Below are positions 1 to 13,429 of a stretch of DNA of 64,000 bases, piece after piece (position 1 is the stretch's first letter; the number at the start of each line of letters is the position of its first letter). Made by a program: the position numbers and the translations under genes. The notes under the pieces were generated by a model. The model was not told where the DNA came from and did not search any database. It saw nothing but the letters and a program-made list of their open reading frames with translations. This DNA comes from Climacteris rufus (Eukaryota > Chordata > Aves > Passeriformes > Climacteridae): NCBI GenBank assembly GCA_013398175.1, contig VZRZ01007765.1:272354-336353 (forward strand), written 5' to 3'.

Positions 1-2300
1 CAGAGAGACCAAAATCCCACAAACTTTTAGATTTAGCGTGTATATCTACTGGCAGAGCTGATGGCCAGCATATCACCCCCTTTGCAAAATTCTTGAGCAA
101 AATTAGAACCTCTCTACCTAAAGAGATGTAATCAGATTGAAACGAACCCTGTGGTGCCTGTACTTATGAGGAAAAGGCTGAGTGCCCTGTTTGAAGGTTG
201 TAGATAAAAAGATGCTAATTATAGTTAGAGGTGCTCCTTTATAACAATTTATATTGATAAATATTTATTAAAAGAAACTTATATGTATAATAAAATCCTG
301 CTCGCATTAGAAAAATTCACTGCTGATGGTCAGACATAGCAAACTGCATTTTTATGGCTAGGTTAGCAATATGCTAGGGAAAGTTTTCAAATGTTCTGTA
401 TCTATAACTGAAGCAAAATTATTTGGTGCCCAACCCCATCCATTTCAGCAGAAGCCCATGCAGAGACTTGCATTCTGCTGCAAACCCTATAGCTCTGGAC
501 CTGTGTCTCCTGTGTCCTTCAAAGCTCCTCAGCATGTACGGAAGTACTCTTCCAATTCAGGCAGAGATTAGCTTACATGTTGGGCCTGCCCTGGCTTTGT
601 CCATGGGCTGATGGATCTTGGACATGCAGGTGTCTTGGTCATTCCCTGAGGGTGGGCAAGGAGGGTCCTGCCAAGCTGGCCAGAGCAACCAGAGACTGCT
701 GGTGTTTGTCTGGAGCTCTGTGTGCAGCAAATGTCTGTGAAACACATTAGATTCTCATCTGCCTGTTCTAGTGAAACCAGGTTTTGTCAGAAGATTCCTG
801 ACCAGGGCCAGCCTTATTGTTCTCATGGTTCAGCTGAGGTCAGTAATGTATGTAATCTGTACCAGGGTGTGGATGCATCTGGCAAGTAATGGCAATACCC
901 CAGCCTGTGAAGACTTTCCTCTGAATGACAGTGCTATAATTAAATCTCCAAATTCAAAACTCTGAGCCAGAACTGAAGTTGGGGAACTTCATAGAGACAG
1001 GGGCCAGCTGTGAAGCTCATCTGGGTATGTGGATTGCAATTTCCTAAAGCCCTGGGGCAGTTTGGTTCTGCGGGAAGATGCTCAGGAGCTGTATAAAGAG
1101 ATTGAACAAAGATAGCAGTTCTCTTTCACAGCACTAGTCTGAGTAAACAGATTTGCAATAATCAGCTGTTGACAGATGGCAGCAAAACACCTGTGAGTGA
1201 CTAAACTTTTCAGCCACTTAGTCAGAGCTCCAGGAAAACTTGGTGCCGATTCTCAGAAATGAGAAGCATGTCTTCTAACGTGTTCTGTATGTCTTGAAAC
1301 TTTCTTCTTTAGCCACAATAAAATGCCTATGGATGGAGCTCATGGAAGTTCATCAAATTCATTTGGCACCGGTTTAAGCCTACTTTTAAAATATGTCAGA
1401 TGTAACACTAATCTTGGTGCAACCGCACTGTAATTAGTGTTTGGCTCACCTCACTTTAGTAAATGCACCTGACTCAGCTATTTCACAGTTAGATATCATT
1501 ATGCTTTGAAGCTGTATTTACCATCTGCAGCTGAAATATTTGGCTAAAAGTATCCCATAGACAATAAGGCATTGGCCTTATTGTGTTGCTTGTGCTTTGT
1601 TTATGTAATGACCCCGATATATACCCAAAAGACAACCATTTGCTTACAAGTGTTAGAGCCTCATATGTTGTGGGATATGTTTCTTGACTTTCTGAAGGGG
1701 TGGTTTCACAGGACAACAAAGAGGAGTTCTTAATTGGACCCTTTGATAAATTACAGGCTCCCATTACAGAGCCATTTTAAAATCAGTATAGTGGGAGGAT
1801 TTTTTCAATCTCATGAGAACAAGATTAAATAGCCACAATATGCTTCACAAAGGGATCTGTGTCAAAGCTTGGCTGACCTCCAGACTAGACCCTCCTGGCT
1901 AGTGCTGGGTGTCATGTGGAGATGCAAAGTTCAGACTCATACTTTTGGTGGCGTACACAAACCCCAACATAAAGAGGACTTCAGGTCTGCTCCCCAAAGG
2001 ACATCACAGGCCTTCACACCTGGTCTCTCCCACAGGGTGCCAGAAACCACTGCACAATCAGCACAGTGTCATCAGCCTTCAGGAGTTCATCTCCAGTCTT
2101 GCATTATTTGCTTAAACTTCTAGCTTGTGGATTCCAATGGTGAGAAAAGTATCTCAAGTTTCACATAGAAAGAGAAGTTTTGGTTATTATGGTTATGGAT
2201 AAGAGCCTGAAAAAAGGAACTTTAAAGGCTCAGACCCCAGAAGGCATTTAGGTGTGATTTATGTGTGTGACTCCTGTTTTATGGTTTTTCAATGCTGAGG
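1..2300. other. Non-coding, AT-rich, no gene seen
   Basis: No frame exceeds about 90 codons and none resembles a known protein. The stretch at 225-300 is particularly AT-rich (runs of ataaatatttatta type). I see no interspersed repeat, RNA gene or CpG cluster. Overlapping short frames at 1,869-2,123 occur in two phases of the same strand, which argues for chance. Confidence 0.6.
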
Positions 2301-2740
2301 GTTAGCAACACAGCCAGCTTTGTTTCATGAGGTAAAGCAGAGCTGGAACACTGCAGATAATGGAAAGTCCCTGGTAACACCGACACAGCTGGTTTCTGCC
2401 TGTCTCCCTGCTGCAGCTGTTTGCAGAAGGGCTCTTATCTGGGGCACAGCCTCGGGCATGCCCCAGTCCGGCCTGGAGCTGGAGTGCCTGTGGGCAGTGC
2501 GGTGTCTGTGCATAAAAATCCATTGCAGACAGGGATAGAAGCATCCCAGGGATTGCACCAAACACATGGATCTGGCAGAGGCAAGGGAGGGCCACAGCTG
2601 CCCCCACCTCTGTGCCCGGGTGGTTGCACACAGACAGCTCGGAGTGCCTGTGCTTGTGTTGTCTGCACACCACATTGTCTGGCCCCAGAGAATGTGCTCA
2701 TCACATGTTGATGACTGTATGGGGAAAATAATAAAATCAT
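2301..2740. other. GC-richer segment with mutually overlapping open frames, no gene assigned
   Basis: This 440-bp segment is visibly richer in G+C than its flanks. It stays open for 70-120 codons in several frames on both strands at once, which is the signature of composition and not of one real exon. CpG dinucleotides are few, so it is not a CpG island. No domain or family is recognisable in any of the frames, and no splice-site pair frames one of them consistently. Confidence 0.5.
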
Positions 2741-5700
2741 GCTTTTTCTGTAGAGGTCAGGTATTCTGACTGGGCATCATTTATCCCCTAATCTGTGGAT
2801 CTGGGCTGCAGGCTGGGTAAATGCTTTCCTCACTGGCAGAGCCCTCTGCAGATGTGTCTACTCATCAGCTGCAGTTTACAAGAAAATATGACCCTTGTGC
2901 ATAGATCCCTGGTCTGAGTGCGTTTGAATTTCATTCACTGCATGCACAGAGGTGATGGACACATGATTTTTAGGGCTAAATTAACTCTTCAGCATTCAGT
3001 TTTGTCTTGTTGCGTGTCCTTGATACATATTTGGAGGGTAAATTGTAGATCAGCTTTTCCCTTATTTTGTTTTCAAGATTTTGTAGATCCATCCTAACAC
3101 CTATAGTGTCTTTTTTTTCTTATTTTCACTTCAGTCATGCAAATTGCAGTCGTTCAGAAATCATGAGATATGCTTGAAAATGAGTGGGGGTCTCTCTGGA
3201 TAGATTAGGAATTTTGGGTGTTTCTCTTCCCAGCCATTAGGCTGGGTGTGCTTCACATGTTAAACCTTTGCTTGACAATGATGTGACCAACAACAATATT
3301 TCTTGTTGCTGCTGTCAGTATTTGTGTTTGCTTTAGACTTTAAAGGCCTTTGTCTTCCTATCCCTTCCCAAAACTCACGTGCACATGAACTAGAAATGCA
3401 TACTCCTACCCAGTGGTTGCCCTGTGTAGGCACAAGGTAGTTTCCTCATCTCTTGCTGCACACATGGCCCACTGTAGAGCCAGAGCCTGAGTGTGCTCTC
3501 ACTGGGGTGTTCATATGTTTCTATTGTGTGCTGATTTTTTGGCTGTGTTTTTTTTCCTGCCACTCTCTGAGCACTTCTGTGTATTTATTAGCTTCAGGAT
3601 GCAGGTACAGTGCATGTGAAACCAGTTTTTAGCAGTCTATCTTTTCCACCCTGGGTGCTCAACTTCATTCCTAATCCATGCTCAGGGACACAGCACCGCT
3701 GGAGCAGTAAACCTGGCCCTACAGCCTTAAAATGTGCATTAAAAGGTGCAATTAAATGTTTTGTTCTTGCAAATAAGGCTGAGATGGCAATGTTTAAAAT
3801 AAGCTTAATTAAGAGGATACTCAAATATACGTAGGGTTTGAATTTTTGTGTAGAAGAATTAAGCCAAATTACATTTTTGCAGTCATATCAATGACAGCAT
3901 AGGTATAAAACTCAAGAGAATTATATCTTTAATATCTACTTTCATATGGCAAAAAAAGGATCAATTTATTTGAATTGGTACATTTGCTTTATTTGAAACT
4001 TTAAATTCATCACATTTCCAGGAAACTCTAAAGTAGCATTTTACTGGGCTTTCTCTTTTAAGCCACCAGGGAGACCATCTCTTACTAATTTGCTAAAACA
4101 AGATTTCTTTTTTATTGTTATTTATTTTAATAACAACCATTTCTATGACATCTGTGAAAGGAGCTTCTGTGTTATTAAACTTCTTAATAAAAATGTAGCT
4201 CCCTCTTCTGCTGACCCAGATAATTAGTTGTTGATGTTTCAAGGAATAGGATTAACATATATTTGTTCCGAACTGCAGCTGATTTCTTTTCATTTTTCTC
4301 TTGTTGCATGGATTTGTGAACATCTGACCAAAACTCCTTATATGTTTCAGTGCTCAGAATTAAAGCTAACAGCATTAATTGGGTGACCATTTCATAAACA
4401 CGAATGGTTTGCTTTTTCTAAGCATACTAATACTATGTTCCAAAATAGAAATGTGCTGTAATTATGATGCTGCAATAAATGCACAGCATTATTAAGTTAA
4501 CATTTCTCTCTAAATTATGTTTCACTCTGCTAAACAGGGAGAGTGTAGTCAGTTCTTTCCTCAGGCTTCAGAGCAATAGTCCAACATCATTCAAAAATGT
4601 TAATACATCCTGCAGTGTGGCTTTGCAGATGTCTCTTCTCTTTAAATTGCTCAGTCTTAGTCATTAGTGAGTTCAGAGTAAGCAATCAAAAGCCACTCTG
4701 CTACAAAGTCCCTAAGCTTTCCTCGTTACATTATATTTTAAATGACTCAAGAAACCAAAAAAAGGGGAAAAAACAGGGGAGAAAACACCCACATTACCAA
4801 CAATAAACACTGTTGGCTGTAAACTTTACATTTCAGGTAAATTTGCATGCTTTCACTGGTTCAGAATCTGTCTTTATTATAAATCTCGTTATAAAATGAA
4901 CATACTACAGCCTCTGAAGAACTCACTGTAATAAATGAGCTTTGCATTCACAAGATGAGTTCCCACATGTGTGAAAATGTTAATATTCCCATGACTGAAT
5001 TCAATGACATAATGAATCTACAGTGGAAAATCAGTCTGCATCAAGCAAAGACAGGCATAACTGTGCTGGGCTGTTCTTGGCAGACAGGACATTTTGTATC
5101 TCAAGTTAGGAAAGGGAAATAATTGCAACAGTGCCAGCATGTGCTAACTGGGCATTAAGGGCTAGATCCTGAGGCTATTTTATTCTACTTGTTGCTACAC
5201 CTGATTAAAAAATGTTGTTTGAGAGTAAACAAAATGAGAAGCCTACTTGAAGAGGACTCTCGGCTCCAGGAATCGATACCCTTTTAGCCTTGAGTCACAC
5301 CAGGTGTGTTTATAAGAACTTTTGTAACCAGATGCGAACAAACTACTTCCATTCTTGCTGCCTTTGGGACTGAAACCAGCTGTAAGATAAAGACAAGGTA
5401 CTGGCAGTGTGATCCCATGTCTGTGCACATATTGGAACTGTTACTCCATGGAGCAGCCGCAGAGTTGTTGCTTTCATGTGTTTCAGGTAAAAGTGAATCC
5501 CTACTACTATGCAGGTGATGAGAAAACTGAGCAAAACTCAGAGTCTGTCCCGATTTTCTGGCACTGAGAGTTACAAGTGTAAGAATTGTGTTGGACAAGA
5601 TGTTAGGAAAACGTTGGTTTGTGCATTTAGAAGCAAAGGAGAAGTTGTGAAGCTGTTAGTACTAAATCTTGAGTGCGGTTCCATTTGAGAGTATGATCAG

Positions 5701-6859
5701 TTAGCTACAAATTCACAACAGACTTCTTGCTTCTTAGATATAGGACTTGACAAACCAATTCCAAAGCTGAATGACACCAACGTTATATATGAGTGCAATT
5801 GTAATTCTTTTGTGAAAGGGAGGAGAAGTCTAAGAGAGATTTGTCATCCATAGGCATCTTTTCTTCTAATCCAAGACAATAAGGATGGGAATAACCATAT
5901 GCTGAAATTAAGAAAGTCGAAAACATACAACCCAAGGCAACTTTTTAAGAGATGAAGTCCCATGCTGCTCTAGAGAATGTCTCCAAGATCAGTTGGGGAG
6001 ATCTAGTTCAGTTTACTTTGGGGGTCCAGCCCACACGTGCTTAAGTCCAAAGGAATTAGACTGATCAAAACTTACAGGAAAAGAAGTCTAAGAGATTGAT
6101 ACAAATCCTGTGAGAATATCCAATTTGTTGTATATGCTGCCTGAGAAAACGAACCCTAGAAAATATAATGTATGCTGAAAGAATGTTTTAATTGTTTGTG
6201 AGTCAAGTAGTTCAATGCTTCAGCACATAATTTTGTTGTTGGTCCTGTAAGTCCAAAAAGTATGTGTGTTTTGAAGTTCTGAATGTGTGTTGCAGGAGCT
6301 TGTTCCTTAGCTTTCAAGTGTTGTGCTGGTGCTTCTCAGGAGTTGGTTGAAGAACTTTCCTACAGAATTAATCTCATACCTTTCTCTGAGTCACCAATCA
6401 GCTTCAAATCTGGGTTTTAAAATGTGCACCAGTCATATTATGGCTTGATGTAAAGAACTGAGTGGGCTGTTCTTTATGGTAGAGGAGAAGAAAATAAATA
6501 TATTGTCAGTAGCTTCATCATTTAGTACATTGACTGTCAGGAGAAATGTTTTGGACCTACTGTGGCTGCCAGGTGGGAGATGTGTTAGGTCATGTAGTCA
6601 TGCATGAGTAGATCTAGAGTTCCTGATTCTTGGCTCCTCTCTGTTGCCCCTTCCTATAAGTTGCCAGTTATTCTGAGAAAGAATCCTTCTCCCTCCATCT
6701 TTCTCTGAAGAAGTATGGGGTGAGCCAGGAGCACCCAGGGAGCTTGATGGTTGGGTAGCATGCAGAGTAATGGTCTCAAATACTGAGCACCTGTACTGAG
6801 TTGCACCGAGCCTTCTTGATGTGTTGATGCAACACATTCGTGTTTCACATGACCTACTT
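2741..6859. other. Non-coding, AT-rich, no gene seen
   Basis: Single-copy-looking DNA without long frames. Two perfect octamer (POU-type) sites occur, atgcaaat at 3,137-3,144 and atttgcat at 4,841-4,848, a number expected by chance in this much AT-rich DNA. The segment 3,940-4,200 is very AT-rich. At 5,160 the words ggctagatcctgagg resemble a fragment of the old palindromic repeat annotated elsewhere in this window, but the match is too short to call. Confidence 0.55.
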
Positions 6860-6875
6860 AAAAAAAAAAAAAAAA
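6860..6875. repeat. Poly(A) tract, A16
   Basis: A run of 16 A followed by an A-rich extension (ggaagaaaaaaa). The roughly 250 bp upstream (6,600-6,859) carry no AATAAA signal close to the tract, so I do not call a processed pseudogene. The run may be a simple homopolymer or the tail of an unrecognisable old retroposon. Confidence 0.8.
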
Positions 6876-9428
6876 GGAAGAAAAAAATGCAGCCACTTTG
6901 AGCCATAAAAATGTCAGAGTCTAATTGTGAAGGGGACTGAACAAGCTATCATAAGATAAAAGCAAATGAAAAGATGTCTCACAAATTCTTGAAATCTCCT
7001 GTGAAAACAAGATCTGGAGCCTGAGCCAAGATGTCTCTGAAGCAGTGCTGCATGTCAAGAGGACACTGAAATCCATTGGCTTCCTGCTGCTTTCGCTTGG
7101 TCTTAGGGGCACAGATATTTGTTAAGATAAATCAGGACCTGGATAAGCCAGCAGAGGTAAACCTGGAGCTGAGGTATTGTGCCAGCATATGAGGAAAGAT
7201 CCTGGCATTTCTATTGCTCATCTTAGAGAAGATCGCACGGGATTATGTTGAACTGCAAAAGCACAATGCTTTGAAGTGCAAATGTGAATAGCATATTACA
7301 CTCAACGATCTGAACGTTTCTATCATGTTGGCCACAGTGATCCTCTTTGTGACACTTCACAAGGGGATGAAATAGGAGAGGCAAAACTTCAGAGGGTAAA
7401 ACTGAAGCATGTTCAGGAAGCAATATGGGCTCAAAACAAAGCAGCGGTGCTAAAGTGAGCTCTAATTGTTTTCAGGTAACTATTTGGTTAAAATAAACAC
7501 ACCATCTACTGGCACACAACTTAGGTGCAGCCTGTTCAGAGCTGAAGAGAACTGGTCAAGTTGTTGGTCTGCCCCAGGTTTTCAGTTTGCACCTTGTAAC
7601 AGCTGGTGCCTGTTAGTTGTTACAGCTGACATCACTTACAAGAGTACTTGGTTTTTTTCCCTGAATGTTCTGTTTTTATCATTCTACCTCTCCTCTCTGG
7701 TTTACTCTCACTGACTCTCTGCCATAAATTCAGAACTATTCATTTTGATCAGGTTTGCTGCGATTCTGAACTGACCTGTTTTGCTGCAACTTCTGTTGTG
7801 TTAGATGTCAGTCCGGCATGGAGCTCACTAGAGGGTGAAGTGCTCCTTGTGTCTGCAGGGATCTACCTGCAGGAAGAGATGCAGTTTCTTTTTGCAGGAT
7901 TTCCCAAGACAGTCTATGAAATTAGTGTCCCATTTTCTACATGTCTTAGTGGGCCCAGTTCACTCAGATGCATGGACCACTCACAGACCTCCAGAGGAAC
8001 CTGCGTGCTATTTTGTATCTTCCATTTCTGCTTTGTTTGGATTTTGGAGATTGGACTGGGCCCATGGAGAGCCTTTGGTGAAACACCTTCCTCAAAGATG
8101 ACTGGAAGTAGGTGACCGCTGTTACCTGCTTCATTCTCACTGGTTGAGTGGTATGAGGGGTGGGAACACATGGAAAGGTGTCTCTCAGGGGGCTGGGAAC
8201 AAATGCCATATGCACTGGACCTGCCACTCCCCACTCCCACTGGAAGAACATCCTGTAGGAAAAGGCACCATCTTCACATTTCAGAGACAGCTGAAAGCTT
8301 CTCAGGTAACATGAACAGAATGAACAGAAAGGTTTAGAGGGGGAAGGCCCTGCTCGCTGCAGCCCCCACCCCACAGCCCATGGCGAGAGGCAGGGCCATG
8401 GCCACCCAGCTGTGCTCTGCTGGAACACCAATCCACCTATGCTGGAAACTGATGCTGCCACGTATCACTTCCCAGATATTGCCAGGTTATAATGGCTTTT
8501 CTCTTGCAGCCAAGCATCTGACAGGGTGTTCCAGCTTCTGGTTTATTTCAGTGCTGGCTTTCCGCTTTGTGTACTCCTAACAGTAGTGCTTTACTGTCCT
8601 CTACAGAGCAGAGCTTCTTTCTCTTTGCTATCCCCCTCTTTCACCAAATTTAGCAGTCTCCTCTTTGCAGCCCTTTTGAGCCCCTGGAGGCTTCTTTTAG
8701 TCATTGACTTCTGCATTCATGTCTTTTTGAGTTATACCCTCTCACCAGTAATTTTGTGACTTTATTGGATTCCTTCAACCTCATTGAGGACATTTCATCA
8801 GCCACCCAGACAGAGAGGCATGCTCTGAATTCAGGCTTTTATTGACTAAGGTGTGGATAGTCCAGTTATTTTGGGCTATTTACTTCTTTATAAGTTTTAA
8901 GCAGGTCTCTGGCATTCTGGCCAGCAATCCCAGCATTTCTAATGCTGCTTTAACATAACCCCTCTTAGATCAAAGGAACACAAATTCTCTCTCGGCCCAG
9001 CCCTCTGTGACAAAGGCTGCCTGTACCCTGGCTTGTGCAAAGTTTGTCACGCAGATTGTCTCTTCTGGTATTCTGTAGGCAAACTGGGCAGTACAAACCT
9101 CCTTCTATCAATTTTTCATGCTGTGTCAGATAATATCTTCCACATTCCCACTACATTGAGCTGGAGTGAATGCATCCTGAAACAATCCATATTACAGAGA
9201 TAGTTGCTTTGTTATATAAATATTATATCCATCAGGCATCTCTCTATCCCTGCAAAGGTAAGGTTAGTTGGGATTGCTGGAGCCATTAATTAGTCCATTC
9301 TGGTTCCTTCCCCTTTTGAAATTGAGTGGGATTGTTAAGGGTCATTTATTAGCCTGTCCCAGACTGTACTTATGAATAATAAATGGTCACTAGTCCTGGA
9401 GTTATGGCTCACTAAGAGCAAGACCTTT
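6876..9428. other. Non-coding, no gene seen
   Basis: A plus-strand frame of 155 codons (7,648-8,115) is overlapped by open frames of 88 codons on the same strand and 108-165 codons on the opposite strand. None shows recognisable motifs and codon phases conflict, so no exon is called. The segment 8,340-8,420 is locally GC-rich. No repeat family recognised. Confidence 0.5.
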
Positions 9429-9449
9429 TGGTTTCATTGAATGAAACCA
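9429..9449. repeat. Perfect inverted repeat, 10-bp arms, 1-nt centre
   Basis: The arms tggtttcatt (9,429-9,438) and aatgaaacca (9,440-9,449) are exact reverse complements around a single G. Each arm contains a GTTTC/GAAAC core, as in IRF-type half-sites, so it could be a dimeric protein-binding site or simply a chance palindrome. Too short to be an RNA gene by itself. Confidence 0.75.
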
Positions 9450-9486
9450 CAATTGATTTCAAGGGTGGCAGGATCAGACCCTTAAT
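9450..9486. repeat. Possible fragment of an old sauropsid interspersed repeat
   Basis: The words attgatttcaagg and ggatcagaccctt resemble the recurrent attgacttcaatgg ... ggatcaggcc motif that I recall from ancient interspersed repeats of bird and reptile genomes. The match is short and diverged. It was recognised from memory and not by alignment. Confidence 0.3.
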
Positions 9487-10382
9487 GCAATTTTGATTCA
9501 CATGTGAACTGTAATTTGACAATCAAAAAAAATCTTGTTAACATTATTCCAGCATCATTTAAGCAGAAAAATAACTTCAGAAGGATGATAATTTGGTGCT
9601 GAGAATGGGTATGAGATGGAATAAGTTGAAAATGAGATGAGTGAGAAAGAGAAGAAAATTGTGGGAAATCAAAAACTGTGTATGATTATGTTTCACAGAC
9701 ATATGTTTTAACCCCTTCATAGGAAAGGTTTTTCTCAGAGAAAAGTTGTAAACAGTCCAGAGCAGTTCTGTGCTAAGTTATGAGTGTTACAAATGGATTT
9801 GAGCTTAAAATGACCTCTAGCACCCTCTGTGTCCTGCATGGGGCAGGGTGGAGAGCACACAGTCCATCTCATGGACCACATGGCTCATATTAGTCTGGTT
9901 TTCTGAGACATAAACTTATCAGGTCAGCCAGAGGCAAGCCGGGAGCCAAGGCCTAGCTTATATTGCAGCTCCAGAATTGTTCAGCATTGCCAGTTGTGGT
10001 GATCTTAGTGGAAATCCATGAATATTTGGTGTTTTTTCTTACTACTTTTGTTTCTGAAAATAGGTGAAAATGTGATAGCCTCTCCATCTATAAAATAAAA
10101 ATCTTAGACCTCGTGGTTGCAGAGAGAGAATTCAGATTGTGATTAGGGTGAACTCTAAGGCTTTTGACAGATGCAATCAATGAGAATGCAGAATAAATGT
10201 CAGATTTCTTTCTTGTTAGTTATTATTAACCAAGACTTTTGAAAATTTGTGTTTGGCAGCACTGGTTGCCTAAGTGTTGATTTATATTTAGATTTTGTGC
10301 TTAGAATGGCATTGTATAACAGTTAAGGACTAGCAGACATCATAACTCAGCCTTTTGCGAACCAAAATCGTGTGTGTGAAGA
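9487..10382. other. Non-coding, AT-rich, no gene seen
   Basis: No open frame of note, no CpG cluster and no recognisable repeat. The 9,520-9,700 part is purine-rich on the plus strand (gagatgagtgagaaagagaag type). Confidence 0.55.
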
Positions 10383-10452
10383 GACACTGTGTGCACATGC
10401 TGAATTCCACCTGGGCAGACATTGTGTGCACAGGCTGGATTCCATCTGGGCT
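10383..10452. repeat. Tandem duplication, 35 bp x 2
   Basis: Unit one is 10,383-10,417 and unit two 10,418-10,452, directly abutting, with 30 of 35 positions identical (differences at unit positions 5, 16, 21, 28 and 35). Both contain tgtgtgcaca and ctgggc. The 35-bp length would shift a reading frame, and the divergence shows the duplication is not recent. No further copies were seen in the window. Confidence 0.9.
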
Positions 10453-13429
10453 GTGCTGCTGGGCTGACTGCTGAATGGCTGCTGATTCTGGGGGACACAC
10501 ACACTGTAAAAGGACAGAAATGCCTTTGGTAGGCCCTCCTTTGGAGAGGGGCATTACACAGCCTCTGGCTCACCCGCCCTTGTGGGCTCCCTGCTGAATC
10601 TAAAGAACCTCAAGGTTATTGTTATCAGGTTCAGGTGAGAATAGCCCATGGGAGGTGCGTGCATGGCACTACTCTGGTGTTAACAGGGACTGGGATGACA
10701 AAGCATCCCAGGGGCCCAGCTCCTTTTTCTTTATATATTTTCTGGCAGGCATAGTCATCATTCATTCTCTAATACACGCCTTTAAATATTGACAGGATTC
10801 CTGTTCATAAATATATTCAAAATCCATTTTCTACTGGGTCTGGTCTCACCACTTCCAGAGCTGTTGCCATCTGATGCCCATGCTGTGTTTTGGTTCAAAA
10901 CAGAAATAGCCTGATGAAACTTCTTGCTAAAAGGAAACTTACTGCACATGTACGTTAGCTATTTTTCATTGCCTCATGGGGGACTACAAATGTGTGTTGT
11001 TGCTAATTAATTGCTGGGTTATGTAAAGAGTGCTCCATATAGTGAAGTGGAGCGGGATGCTTGACACAGCAGATTCCTTCCCTTACACTGCTGAGAACAT
11101 TTTTCTCCCAGTCTGGAGTAGCTGCTCTGGCACCAGTGAGTCTCAGTTGCAGTAGGTGGTTGTATTTCTTTAGAGTGCACGTTTGTAAACAGACATTGAT
11201 TTCCACATCATGATTTCCACAACAACTCACCTCATTGGAGGATGAGTTTGGAGACTTCTACTGAAATAATGAGAAAGAGACCTACTGGTGGTTGCATACA
11301 ACTGTGTATCCTCCTAGAATCTGTTTTTATCTTTAGGGTTTCTTTTCTTTGTAAGACCCATGCTCAAGTTGTGTGTTTCTTGTCCTGCATCCATTTAGCA
11401 TCCAGTGCCAGACACTTACACCTGGGAAAAGTGAAAATTAAGTGTAAGTCTATGCACTAGAAGCAATGGCCCCTCTTTTAAAGCACCTTCTGCAGAGGCA
11501 GAGGTGACAGTCCCACGTGGAAGGACACAGTTTCCTGCTGTGCACTGTCATTCCAGCTGAGCATGTCCAAAACATTCTGATCTCCATGTCATGGCTTTAA
11601 TTCAGTTACTGGTGTTTATCCTGGCTGTCAGAGGTACAAGTAAGTGCAGGATGAGGCCCTGGGTCTGCCAGATTTTGGAAACATGTAGTGTGTTTTGCTG
11701 AAGGTCAGGTGGTGAAACTGGTGAGAGTGGGTACAGCATGGGAGCCACAGGTGTGGGGGGGTCAAGAAAATGGTTTTCAAGGGCATCCCAGGTGAACTCA
11801 CACATTCACTTGCTGAGCTCACACGTTGAAAGGGCTCATCTTCTTCATGCTGCAGGGATGCAAATGTGCATCCCTCTGCAGAAGAGCGTTACAGCAGTGG
11901 GAGTTGCTCTGAGCTCGGTCAGACCCTTAGGACTAAGAGTGCTTGTTTTCTTCATGGCCCAACCTTCCTTGCATTCCTGGTGAAGAATGTCAGGAGATAT
12001 TTGGGTTGTCTTTTGTTTCTGCTTTTCACTGTTTTCAAAAGGGTTCTGGTGTGACTGGATTTCTAGGCACTCCCATGCTGCTAATAATATTAATTTTAAC
12101 TGGTGTTAAAACTCTGGTCAATTACTGCATCTGTTGTCTTTATGTTTAAATCTCTAACCCCCTCTCAAAATTTATGGACTCACTCTTGCCTTTGCTGAGT
12201 AGTATACTGTGTGTGTAATAGCCACTTTGTATACCTTGGGCAAACATGAAAAACTGTTTTAAATACTATGTAGAAATCCATATGTTTTTTGGGATCCTGC
12301 TTTGCTTTTCATGCAGAAAGAGAACAGAAGAAACAGCATGTATTTATTAAAGCCATATTTCTTCAGATAGCTTAACCTCTGTTTTAGAAATTGTATTTAA
12401 CATCAGTATCATATTCTGTCTTAATCTACTGTTGCATTTTAAAATCTGTTCCCATGTCAGTCTGGACTGGTCCATGCAAATCAGTCCAATGGAGAGAAAA
12501 GAGGATAGTATTATGTGGTGTCTCTTTAGTGTTATATCCAATTTTATGCTTTGCTGAGAGCAGAAGTCACACTGTAACAATCCCTCAAAGGCTCAAAACT
12601 GAAGGAACATTAATCAACAGCAAGAGTAAGTGACTAAATATAATGTCCATGTTGGAGGAAAGGGGCTTGTATCTGGTTCCATGCACTCATCTGATTCCTG
12701 GGACTTTTATCAACTAAGGCTGAGGGGGAATCTTTAAAAATAAATATTTGAGAAAGAATGATTTATCGTGTGACTGGGATGAGTCCACTGGGAAAGGTGA
12801 CTGGCCAAGTCCATGTTGACTAAGTAGATCAAGAACAAGTGCCACAGATATGTCTCAGTTTTAAATGCCTGTTGGCTGGTCTCATTAATCTGCTAAATTA
12901 CCCAGCTCAAATTGCTTATGTGTAAGTGTTACATCAAGGTACACTATTTTGTATTAGCTGCCATATAAAAAGGAAACAGCCACCGAAGGTAGGAGAGAGT
13001 GAGGGTGAGTTATTGGCTGTTAAATAATCCAGCAACAAAGTACTTACTCATGGGGAACAAAAATTGCTGAGAAATATTCACAGGGGTATCTGATAATGTC
13101 TAATTTGTTCCCAGAATCACACATCATTGTTTCTGCATACTCCAGAGAGAGGAAAAACAGCACAGGAGAGAAACAAATATACACACAGACACACAAATAA
13201 TTAACAGGCACGGGATCATAGAGTCCAGTATTAGATCTAGAATACAGTGAAGACAGAGCATAAGAAATATTTATTATGAGCAAAGATGAAAAAACTTGAC
13301 ATTAGGGCTGGCTGATTGTGGTTATGAATAACAATTCCTAAATCATCCATGGCAAACTCTTCTTACAAAGGAAATGAATTGTTGCAACACAATACATCCT
13401 TGTTGTATCGATATGATTATCTAGTTATC
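10453..13429. other. Non-coding, no gene seen
   Basis: Frames are under about 80 codons and appear in conflicting phases, for example at 11,602-12,149. A short g7 run occurs at about 11,755. The 13,150-13,195 part is A/C-rich with loosely spaced cacaca words, not a true microsatellite. No RNA gene or interspersed repeat recognised. Confidence 0.55.

Noticed and set aside
3137..4848. Two perfect POU octamers (3,137-3,144 and 4,841-4,848) as a regulatory pair
   Set aside because: They are 1.7 kb apart and the total count of octamers in the window (four seen) is close to chance expectation in AT-rich DNA.
7648..8115. 155-codon plus-strand frame with hydrophobic start
   Set aside because: Conflicting frames on both strands and no recognisable motif. 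The apparent hydrophobic start reflects T-rich sequence.
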